Source: Plasmodium brasilianum
Lineage: Eukaryota; Apicomplexa; Aconoidasida; Haemosporida; Plasmodiidae
Length of the DNA: 64,000 nucleotides
Direction: 5' to 3'
NCBI RefSeq assembly: GCF_023973825.1
Contig: NC_090118.1
Span: 466,501-530,500, forward strand
The notes under the pieces are model-generated. The model was given only the letters and a program-made list of their open reading frames with translations, had not been told where the DNA came from and made no database searches. Position 1 is the stretch's first letter. Each line of letters begins with the position of its first letter. This document shows, one piece after another, positions 36,373 through 46,868 of the stretch. The translations under genes and the position numbers were made by a program.

Positions 36373-37652
36373 CTTTAACTCGCTTAGACTTGCCGATCAA
36401 TCAAAAAAGGCAAGTATAAATTGTAAAATAATTACATCATTCATTGATACATATGCATATGGATTGTCATGTAATAGTCGGGTAACCCCCCGTTCAATTT
36501 ATTTTGTTTGTAAGATACTCTAACCAAAAAAATATTATCAAAAGGAAAAAATTTAAAAACAAAAAAAAAAAAAAATATACACACATAATATATATATATA
36601 TATATATGTATGTATATATGAAATCAGTACAGTATAGCTCTCACCATTTCATGCATGTGTATTATTGCTTCATTTTTGCTAAATGACGAAAATGGGAAGA
36701 GTATGCGTGTAATATTTATGCACATATATACATATGTACACAGGTGTGTGTTAAGTAAGCTTAAAAATTGTGCAAAATGGTAACTAAAATGTATTTTTCG
36801 AGGTAGCATTATGATAATGTGTTAATGTGCTAATTTTTTAATGTGTTAATTTTTTAATGTGTTAATTTTTTAATGTGTTATGTTTTAAACGTGTGAATGT
36901 TTCATTCCTATCGCTTTTTTTTTTGCCATTCCTTTTATTCGTTCATTTCTCAGATAGTCATCATATTAAAAAAGCAATTTTTGAAAGCTATATTAAACAA
37001 ATATGTAACTTCTCTTTTTTTTTTCTTTTTTTTTATTAAGAGTAGCTAAAAATATATACATTTAAACCATCCTTGGAATACTATTACTAAAGTCTCACAA
37101 AATTAAAAATGAAACCAAATTAACGAAAAAGAGCATATACTTAAAATTTCTTTTCTCACTACTTATTTTATTATTTTTGTTCGAATGACTCTTTTTAGTA
37201 TTTCTATAAAAAAACAAAACATTCTTTTCATGTCAACAAAGGAATAAATCAGCATCATCAAAAAAAAAAAATAAATAAATAAACAATAAAAAAAAAAATA
37301 AATAAATAAACAATAAAAAAAAAAAAAATATACCTATGGGTAGGACTATCATAAAAGCAAAATTGCCAAGTAACATTTTGCCTGTTCTCACTTCTATGTA
37401 TTGAAGAAAAACCATCACAACAAAAATAAAAAAAAAATATTTAAAAAATAAACATTAAAAAAAAACAATTCTATATTAAAAATAAGAATTAAAATGAAAA
37501 ATATTCTGTTTAATTTTTGAAGTTAACAAAACTGAGGAAGGTGTTGTATAATAATTTTTTATATAATCCACATATCCTATTTCGAACTTTCAGTAGGAAG
37601 TAACATAGTCAGATAATTCCGGTATATTCAACCTCCACACGTGTACACACAA

Positions 37653-38147
37653 TTACCAAAGAAAGAGCGAAAGAACATCAAAACAGCAAAATGGAGAAAA
37701 AAAGGTAAGTAGCTGAAAACTCCTAAGCATTTTTTGTAAGCTCTTTTTAACAGTCATCTTTCTTTTAAATATTGAAAATGCTATTTCTGATATATCTGAC
37801 TTAACACATGTCGACACTTTTTTTTCATTTCTTCCTTTCAACGGCATGACGGATTTAAAAAAAAAAAAAAATAAATATAATAAACCAGATAAACAGAATA
37901 AACGAGATATGCAAATATATGTATAATAAATAAATGTAAAAAATGTATTTAATAAATAAACGTACAAAATGTGTATAATAAATAAATATGAAAAATGTGT
38001 ATAATAAATAAATATGAAAAATGTGTATAATAAATAAATATGAAAAATGTGTATAATAAATATACAAAATGGAACAAATTCACGGCTACTTCAACAGTGA
38101 TAGTACTCACTTGACAGTTGTAATGGCCCCCCCCCATTTAAGTTCAT
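37653..38147 (-). CDS. Candidate small two-exon gene (uncertain)
   Basis: Possible exon 1 at 38147-38111 (MNLNGGGPLQLS, then a consensus GTGAGT donor, phase 1). Possible exon 2 from 37834 (GAAAG acceptor, phase 1) reads RRNEKKVSTCVKSDISEI and AFSIFKRKMTVKKSLQKM before a T-rich stretch and a TAA at 37655-37653. The exon-2 core is purine-rich on this strand, as in real Plasmodium coding DNA. The 3' end is doubtful: the last 20 residues are Phe/Leu/Cys-rich and look intronic, so further exons may exist. The opposite strand is also partly open here. No family recognised. Confidence 0.3.
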
Positions 38148-39850
38148 GGCTTAGATATATTTTGATTTTTGTTCAAGTTTCTGTTTCTTCAAAAATTGCA
38201 GAAGCTACTAACAGATTTTTACACTCATTGCTTAAACAAAGTGTGTCAAGTTTTAATAGGAAGTGCACTGAAAAAAAAAAAAAACAAACGAAGCAACAAA
38301 TAAACATTTCGTGGGTGCATAATTATGTTTCCTTGTCTTTTTTTATTTTTAAAAATAGTATCACAGAAGTTGCTGCCCATAAATAAGATTATTCCTTTGA
38401 ACTAAATATAAGACTACCTTAATTTCAGGAGAATACATATCTTTTCAATTGTTTTTTTTTTCTTTTTTTAAAAAGAATGAAAAACGAATTTATATGAACA
38501 TGTTCATACTTATTCACACATTTTTACAAGCATTCATGTTGGAAAAGGAGAAATATTATTTTTTTAAATAGGAACATCACATTTACAACAATTTCTGTTT
38601 CGACCATATGAGCTAATTATTCTTTCCGAATAACACGTTGACATACCACGTGTCTGTGTTACTCTTGGGGTGGGCTCTTTTTTTTTTTCAAATTTTTACG
38701 CTCGTTCATTTTTTTAGTTTCACATTCTTTCGCTCATACGCTCTTTCACCTTTGCAAATGTTTTTTTTTTTGCATTATAAAAGGAGTAAACTTCAGGGGA
38801 GCCACCAAAGATTGCTCAAATTAAACAATCTCATTTATTTAGTAGTTCATTTATGTATATGTATATATCTATTTATGCATTATTTGTTTGTGTATTTATA
38901 TATACATTATTTATTTGTGTATTTATATATACATTATTTATTTGTGTATTTATATATACATTATTTATTTGTGTATTTATATATACATTATTTATTTGTA
39001 TATTTATTTATCCATGATTTATTTGTACATTTATTTATACATTAATTATTTTTATATTTACTTTTTTTATTTTCCCTTAACACTGTGCAGTTTACCTGAA
39101 CACTGTTCAGGTGCTATATAAAAACAGCAAAAAAAAAAAAAAACTGTGATATGTAATTGCGCAAACTTTCCCATTTGCTTAACTATTCTTCATAGGATTA
39201 TGTTTATTTCCTTTTGTGTAATTTTATTGTCACTCTAGACCTGCAATATTATCTGTATGTCATATTACGATTATTTTTTTACCTCACCGAACTACAATTT
39301 TTTCTTTTTTGTTTCCTCTGCTTAAAAGCAAACGATTAACTACTTGGTACTGCCTTAGTCAGCCTTAAAAAGTTTTTTTTTTTTTTTCCCTTACTGGGCA
39401 ATAATATTCGTTTTTCTTACTCTTTTCTCTCATTTTCTTTGACGAGGAAAAGCAAACAAGATAAGCTTCCGCGTTGAAAAGTTAAAATAAAAATGGAAGC
39501 AAAAAAAAAGGAAAAAATAAACTGAAGCAAGGTAAGGTAAAATTTTATATGTAGCTCTTTTTTGAATTTTTTTTTTTTTTTTTTAATGTTACAACTCTTT
39601 TACGTCTATTCTTTCACCGAGTATATAATTTTAAAATATGAGGGGCATACCATGTATTACGCATTATGCATATATTTGTATATATATATATATATATAGA
39701 TAAATATAGATTTATGTGCGTATATTTAATCCCCAAAAATTAGAACATATATTAACACAAAATAGCAAAGATGATAAAACGCATGCCCGTTTATTTTTGT
39801 CATGGTATATAATAGTATATTCATAAATGCACATATAAGCATATGCATAC

Positions 39851-39882
<32 letters not shown>

Positions 39883-40059
39883 TCATTTTTTACAATTTTT
39901 GCGACCATACATTTTACTTAATTACCACTGCTTCATAATTGCTATTTACCGCTTCCCCTCTTGTACACCCTTTGTTCCTTTTAATGGGACAGGCAAAACA
40001 GTTGGACGCTGCATAGTAAGAGTATATAAAATGTAATCCCCTCACATGAAACGTACATA
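38148..40059. other. Upstream region of the large plus-strand gene, no gene assigned
   Basis: Contains a 27-bp-type repeat (tatttatatatacattatttatttgtg) at 38870-39040, T-runs, and (AT)n at 39678-39700 and 39850-39875. A segment at 38111-38267 is open on both strands apart from a single in-frame TGA on the minus strand and has a strong (T)nCAG acceptor; see findings. Confidence 0.5.
38870..39045. repeat. ~27-bp tattatttatttgtgtatttatatatacat repeat
   Basis: Six units of about 27 bases, decaying at the right end. Both reported frames through it (Tyr/Ile/Leu/Phe-rich) are repeat effects. Confidence 0.85.
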
Positions 40060-43000
40060 ATGAAGTCCAGGAAAAACAATAAAACCGATAAAGCTAATAA
40101 AGCCAGTAGAGCTAACACATGTAAAGTAAAATATAGTTTTTTATATAATGACAAAATTTTAAAGCTGGCGGAAAACATAGTTATCTTAGCAAACAGTTTA
40201 TCATTATACAAAAAGAAGTACAATAATTATGTTATGAGAGAAGAGTTAAGTACCAAGAAAAGAAATTGCAAAAATGGGAAATGCATAGAGAGTAATAATA
40301 ATAATAATAGAGACCAATTAAACAGAAATAAATATATCCGAGGACTTTCTATAAATTCATCGTTTTTTCCAATTTTTAATTTTTACGAATGTTTTGTACG
40401 CGACTTAATAGATCTATGTAATAACTATACAGACATATATGTAGAATTTCTGTACATATTAATAATTAACAGTAATCTTTTCAACAATTTTATTTATATA
40501 TGTACGTTTACCAGTGGTGATAAAAATGATCTGTTCCTTTATCTTATGTACAAAAATTTTTTAATTCTCATTGAATACTACTACTATTTCAACAACTCAT
40601 TTTACTTCAACGAGTTATATATCAAGCTAAAAGGAATTTATGATAATAGAGAAAATTTGGTGGATAACTGCAAGGCGAGGAAAAAAAAGTATGTCCTCTT
40701 AGGGAAAAGCGTTAACTTCCTGTCAAATCAGATCGATCCTGAGCAATGTGGTACCTTCAGAGAGAAAAAACGTAGAAAAGTGAGAGGTGTGCAGAATGTG
40801 CGACACGTGTGAAACGTGCTTACTTTTTTATTTCTCGTTTATGCGAATGTTTTGTAACGTTATACTTACCCACCTACCCAGTAAGGTGCCACATACCATA
40901 TTACAAACCATTTTCCACATCATTATATATTATTTATTTTATTTTATTTTATTTATTTATTATTTATTTATTATTTATTTTTTATTTTTTTCATCGCATT
41001 TTTGAACTTTTTATCTCAGATCCTTACGTACGAACAAATTACGAGGCTAATTTTCTATACAGATACCCTATCGAATACAGCGATTCTTCAAATTATGAAC
41101 ATGGCAACGTAAAACTTGCCAGGGATTACATTAATGGGCGCGATAATAGAAGAGAAAAAAAAAAGAAAAAAAAGAAAAAGACAGAAAGAGATGTGCAGAT
41201 AAATACAGGAATTGACTCTGCGATGGGTGCACAGATGGACACCCCAATAAATTTAAACATCGGTGAAACACAGCAAAAGAAGTATAATCGACCTTCTGCC
41301 AACACTTTAAAAATAAATGATAGCAACTCCCCACCTGTACACAAGGAGCAGTCTTCTATTTTATTGTCAGAAAATAATGGGTCTTGTGCTTATGTCCAAA
41401 AAAATGAAAATAAAGGCAGCACATGCCATAATGCGAAAGGGGAAAGAGATAAAGGTAAAGATAAAGGTAAAAGTAAAGATAAAGATAGTGATAAACATAG
41501 TGATAAACATAGTGATAAACATAGTGATAAAGATAAAGCGTGTAAACGGGAGAAGGGTGGAGGGGAAAAAAGAAAAAAAAATAAAAATATTAATACAAAT
41601 GAGAACAAAAATAATAACACAAAAGAGAAAGAAAATGATAACAAAGAAGAGAACGGAAATGATAATGAAAAAGAGAACGGAAATGATAATGAAAAAGAGA
41701 ACGGAAATGATAATGAAAAAGAGAACGGAAATGATAATGAAAAAGAGAACGAAAATGATAATGAAAAAGAGAACGAAAATGATAATGAAAAAGAGAACGG
41801 AAATGATAATGAAAAAGAGAACGAAAATGATAATGAAAAAGAGAACGAAAATGATAATGAAAAAGAGAACGGAAATGATAACACAAAGGAGTGCATAAAG
41901 GAGAACAGAAAAGAGCAGCTGGACAAACCGCGAACCATTTTAAGCAAATTATTTTCAAACTTTTCGGATAGCAGAAGAGACACAAAAAAAAGATGTAACC
42001 TGTATAAAGAAACCGTGGATGAGAAAAAATTTTTCTTTAACCAGGAGTCTTTGTATTCTCATAACAAAAATTTTAATATAAACAACTTTTATCAATTAAA
42101 AAATATGTTCATAATTTTTGAAAAGTTAAAGTACGAGCACTTGTACATATTGCTATATTTTTCTTTGTCCATTTTACCTTTCCTTTTCCATATATACCTA
42201 ACCAGAATAATGATAAGAGAAAAAGAAAAATTCCACATCAATCATTACTTGATGTATATATCAAAGAAGATAAAAGAATACACTACTTTTTTTTATTTTA
42301 ATCGTAATGGAGCAGATACGTCTAAGGAGGGGCATACCAGTGAGCACTCACTTGTGGGGAGCTCTCAAAAAGGGAAAAACCAAGGAGGAGAACGAGCAGT
42401 AGAAAGAGGAAGAGAAGGACAGCATTGGGAAGAACACGGGGTAGGAGAGAAAGTCAGGGAGACTGCTTCGATGAGTACAATACGTTGGCACAAAGCAGGG
42501 GGTAAAAAAAGATACAATGATCATCTTACGGGTGATCAGCAAATGTATACACATGACCATTTAGTAGATCCATATGATACCATTTGGGAAAACATAAACA
42601 GGATAAATATAAAAGATACGTTAGACCGACTAACAAAAGTACAAGAAGAAAAAAAGAATTATAATTATACATCTGTGTTTAAGAAAAACATAGATCTCTT
42701 GCATACCCTTCAAATGAAAAACGATATGAAGATGTTGAACCTTGAAATTGTTAAGGATGAAGAAGACAAAGAATTATCAACTTCTGAATTTTCGACCTTC
42801 ATGAATTTAGAGAAGTTGGACATTTCGAAAAAGAGGTACATGAAGCAGCACCGGGGAAGTAAAGAAGAACAGGTAGAAATAGAAATAGACAAGGCAGCAG
42901 ACAATGTAGGTGATAAAATGGAAAAAAGTGGTGTACAGGTTGGTACTAAAATGATGGATGAAGGAGTGATAAGGACTAAGAAGGAAAATGGAGCAAGGGA

Positions 43001-45557
43001 GGAGCGATATGACAGAGAAAGTTCCATGAAATCGAGGAGGAGAAAGAAAGGTGTTATGAACGGTGCGATGAAAAACGAAAAGGAGGAACAGGAAAAGGCA
43101 TCCCCGAAGAGGAGTGAGGATGCTGATCTGCATACACTACTGTGGAAGAACATGAAAAGGGATCGCATCTACAAATGTTATAAAGCCATAGTAAGGAGAA
43201 AGAGCCTCCTTAACCATGGAGGTTTTGAGGATTTATTGAAAAGCATAAGCATCATTTGTAGTGATAAGTTTTATTCCTTCTTTATGAACAACATAGATAT
43301 TAGAAATTCGGTGGAAAACAATTACTGCATTTTGAATGTAGTTCAGAATAATTACAATTGTAGGAAGCACAAGAGAGAAGAGATAGATGCAGATATACTA
43401 GACCATTTACACATTTCTAGTGTATATAAAGACAATACTTTAATTCATAATGAATATATTAAAAAAAAAATAAAACGAAATAAATTGTATACATATAAAC
43501 TTTTTAATAATCAAATAGAAACATTACTTAGCTCGAAGGAATTATTGGATTATATAAAAAAGCAAAAGAAAAGAAAAAGGAAAAAAGAAATAGCACAAAA
43601 AGAAAAAAAAAAAGAAGACTTCCTATACATACAATCAAAAATAAAAAATAATGCATTAAATAATAAAAATAAAAAAATATATGATGATATATTTAAATGT
43701 GTTAAAAGTAAAAACTCAGAATTGATCGAATCTGATTGCAATTCGTATGATAATAGTGACTCAAGTGATAATATTACTTTATATAATTATACGAAAAAAT
43801 ATTATTCCGAAAATGTTTTTACCATTGACTACTTTGTTTTTTTTATTGTTAATATGTTTTATGTGTTTATACATCTTCATAATATTTATTTCTCTTCAAC
43901 GTATTTGAATATCTTCCTTTCCTTCTCCATAAAACTAGTTTACAAGTACAGTCATAGAGCCCATCGTTCCGAGTCTGTATTCCCTCTTAGTGTTACCCCT
44001 TGTGGGCACATACACCCCATCGGCTGCCTACACGGTGATCCGAAAAGTAAGCCACGAACATGCTCAGGTTGGAAGTATACGCGTGTTAGAAGCACGCACA
44101 AAGATGCACGTACCTGTGCGCATTTTCTATGTTGCATATATACCTACCTATGTGTATGAAGTGCCCCGTCTTCTCTTAACTTTGCACCAGTTGTTCTACG
44201 CACGACTCCATTTATTACCATTACCATTACTGTTACAATTACTATTTCTTTTTTTTTTTCTTTTTTTTTTTTTATCCTTTGTAGACCTTTGTACAAGATT
44301 TCTAAACTTGAGCAAACCACGAAGGTACTCAGTTAGATTGACGAAAAGAAGCAAACGGATAAAAATAAAAAGGTGTTATAGTGTAAATAACATAAGCTGC
44401 AAAAACAGCAAAATGAAGTTACAGGAAAAGGATTGTGAAGAAAAAGTGGAAAAGCATAACAAACTAAATGTAGACGATAGCGGAAAAATAAAAGATATAA
44501 TTGAATTCATTTTGAAAAAGAAAAAATTTTTGAACAAGAGAAGAAAACAAAAAAAAATTGAAAATAATATACATTTAAGGAAAACAAAGAGTTCTACTAA
44601 AGACATACTATTATTAAACACATTCGACATAATTGTAAACTCCTTTTTTGATTTATGTATATCGTTATGTAGCATTAATTTTAAATGTGTATGTGTCAGG
44701 AGGAAAAGACTAAACAGAATGTACATTAGTGAAAAGATATATTTTTATTATCATCTAATAAATAAACAGTATGATGTATCTTCTTTAAACAACTTTAACA
44801 TGGTAAACTATAACAATGCGGTGGATGCATATTTATTTTATTTTAATGAATTCAAAAATTATGAAATGTTTGCCAGTCAACTTTTAACGAAGGACACAAT
44901 GGAAGAAAAAAAAAAAAAAAAAAAAAAAAGAACACACACGTGGATAAAGTCGAGGGGGGAAACACAGATAGGCAGATAGTCAATCAAGCGGTTATACGAG
45001 AACACAAACGGGCAGACAAATACTATAAAAATTCCAGTTTTTCCAGTAGTATGGAGGATGACAGTAATTACAGGGGAGAAACATTTGAAGGATACACTAG
45101 CAACATCACTTGTGCGAAGAGAGCAAACAGCACAGCAAGCACATCCTCTACCAAATGCAGCGACGAAAGCTTTTTATTTTTAAAAAAGATGAAAAAAAAA
45201 ATGAATAAGAGAATTTACATTGACGAAAATAACATAATAAATATTCTAATAAACATAGGCTGCATATATATGAATAATATTAAATACAATGTAGATATAT
45301 CCCTAAAAAATTTGCACAAAATGAATAACTGTCATCTTGTGAATGATAAAGAAAATTTTTTTAAGTATATAGACCAAGTGTTTTATCGTAATACCAATTT
45401 ACAGTTTTCTAATATTTATAATCAATATTTTCTTTCTTTCTTTTTTTTTTTTAAAATGCATTATCTGTTTTTCTTGGTTAAGTATAAATGCGAGCAAGAA
45501 ATGTTTTTGAAGGCTTACTGGTTCCTCTATGCGGTATATAACATTATACAGAGCTGA
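40060..45557 (+). CDS. Very large conserved Plasmodium protein, unknown function, three exons, homopolymer frameshift
   Basis: About 1,675 residues if the frame is continuous. Exon 1 is 40060-40786, exon 2 41020-44046, exon 3 44285-45557; junctions are phase 1. Exon 1 starts MKSRKNNKTDKANKASR and contains hydrophobic/aromatic helices (YIYICTFTSGDKNDLFLYLM). Exon 2 has an acidic-basic repeat of eight residues, NDNEKENG/NDNEKENE, at 41640-41880, a DKHS repeat before it, and hydrophobic stretches (YILLYFSLSILPFLFHIYL near 42150; FTIDYFVFFIVNMFYVFIH near 43830). The end of exon 2 is uncertain: the best donor is GTAAGC after 44046, which includes a GC-richer tail. In exon 3 the frame breaks in a 24-A run (44906-44929) and continues as NTHVDKVEGGNTDRQIVNQ to a TGA. 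Helical, repetitive, mostly parasite-specific; I cannot name a family. Confidence 0.75.
41640..41882 (+). repeat. 24-bp coding repeat (NDNEKENG)n
   Basis: Ten tandem 24-bp units in the large gene, differing almost only at the last codon (Gly or Glu). Near identity between units points to recent expansion or gene-conversion-like homogenisation. Confidence 0.9.
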
Positions 45558-45704
45558 GAATGTCGTTAGCGATGTTGACAATAGAGGTGGTGGATGCTTG
45601 ACTGTCCTTACGAGCAAACAATCGTGCAAAACGCCGATGTGGTGTAGCGCTACAGAGTTGCAGCGCTGTATGAAGTTGAGCAGATATGTATATATATACA
45701 CATA

Positions 45705-45880
45705 TATGTATGTATGTATGTATGTTTGTATGTATGTATGTATGTATGTTTGTATGTATGTTTGTATGTATGTTTGTATGTATGTTTGTATGTATGTATG
45801 TATGTTTGTATGTATGTATGTATGTATGTATGTATGTATGTTTGTATGTATGTTTGTATGTATGTACGTGTGTATGTATA
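45705..45880. repeat. (tatg)n with tttg interruptions
   Basis: A tetranucleotide array of about 43 units with regularly placed tttg variants; open in every frame (Tyr-Val-Cys-Met). Confidence 0.95.
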
Positions 45881-46787
45881 CCTGGGAGGGAAAAGGCCAC
45901 TCCCTTTTCCTCTCGATTTTTACGATTCATCTTCCCATACGTTTGCTTGTCATCCGTCATTACTTTTTCGTTCGTCCTTTCCTCTGCATTTTTTTTGAAA
46001 AAAAATACAAAAAAAAAATGGGAAAAAAATAAATTAAAAAAAAAAGGAAAAAAAATATAAATAATAAATTTTAAAAAAATGAAAAAAAAAATTTATCTAG
46101 CCACTCCTCTTAGCGAATTACTGATAAATCTGATAAAAACATCTTTTTTTTTTTTTTTTTTTTTTAAACGATATATAACATTGCTATATGTGTAATAAAC
46201 ACTTCGTGAAAGGAATTATCCTTGCTCTTTAATTTGTGCATGTAAAACGGATTACATTTAAAGGTTAACATTTAGCAAATCAAGTTTACAGGTTAACAAT
46301 TATTACTTTTCATGTTATATTTCTTTTCTTTTTCTTTTTCTTATTCTTTTTTTTTTATGTTAAACGATAATACAACACCTACCCAAGTGAGAAGTTTACG
46401 TACGGACTTTCAGCTTATACTGTGGAACTACATATCTTTACCCGGCTGCTTGACATATAGCTTTCCTCTTTGTTTTCCCCTTTTTGTGCAACTCCCAAGC
46501 ATGACTAATTTGAATATATATGCACACTAATCGTTTAATTAAAAAATAAAAAAGGAAAACACTGAGTTACTTCGCTAGTAGTACATCCCACACAGTACAG
46601 CGAGGTTGACCATGTGATAAATAAATTCCCTCAGTTATTACTCTCTTATTAGGTAAAAGGAAAACATAGCATTGTATAACAACAAACGGAAGAGGGAGTA
46701 ATTCGAACAGTAGGACTTCAAGTATGGACGCTCCTGCACCTCAGCATGTTAAAATGAGGTAAACCTGTGAACTGGACAGGTATCGAA

Positions 46788-46860
46788 TTGGCGAAGTGGT
46801 GAAGCCGCTAATTGGTGAAGCCGCTAATTGGTGAAGCCGCTAATTGGTGAAGTCGTTAAT
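46788..46860. repeat. 16-bp (ggtgaagccgctaatt)n repeat
   Basis: Four copies ending within 10 bases of the HAD-like start codon, so they lie in its 5' leader or core promoter. GC-rich compared with surrounding repeats. Confidence 0.85.
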
Positions 46861-46868
46861 TGGACGAA

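Larger units (their letters stand above)
34636..37652. other. 3-kb repeat-rich region upstream of the GTPase gene
   Basis: Contains (AT)n at 34890-34935, (aacgaacaaatg)n at 35285-35450, an aataaacatatgcat array at 35690-35890, a catgagcataca array at 36200-36372, aatgtgttaattttt copies at 36815-36880 and several A-runs. Frames through these arrays are repeat artefacts. Two short minus-strand segments at 37340-37405 and 37100-37180 have splice-like borders but no assigned gene. Confidence 0.55.
45558..46868. other. Intergenic with tatg/tttg microsatellite and 16-bp repeat
   Basis: Downstream of the large gene and 5' to the HAD-like gene. A (tatg)n/(tttg)n microsatellite spans 45705-45880 and a ggtgaagccgctaatt repeat 46788-46860. 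A- and T-rich runs fill 46000-46170. GC is higher at 46560-46860. A possible short upstream exon (ATG at 46725, GTAAAC donor at 46759) is noted but unsupported. Confidence 0.55.

Noticed and set aside
37691..37900. Plus-strand gene starting MEKK with a GTAAGT donor at 37705
   Set aside because: The donor is a good match but the codon phase from this ATG leads to an immediate stop in the next segment; the minus strand is more coding-like.
46312..46530. Plus-strand 72-residue frame near 46.4 kb
   Set aside because: Starts with a Phe/Ser low-complexity stretch and shows no recognisable domain or splice partner.
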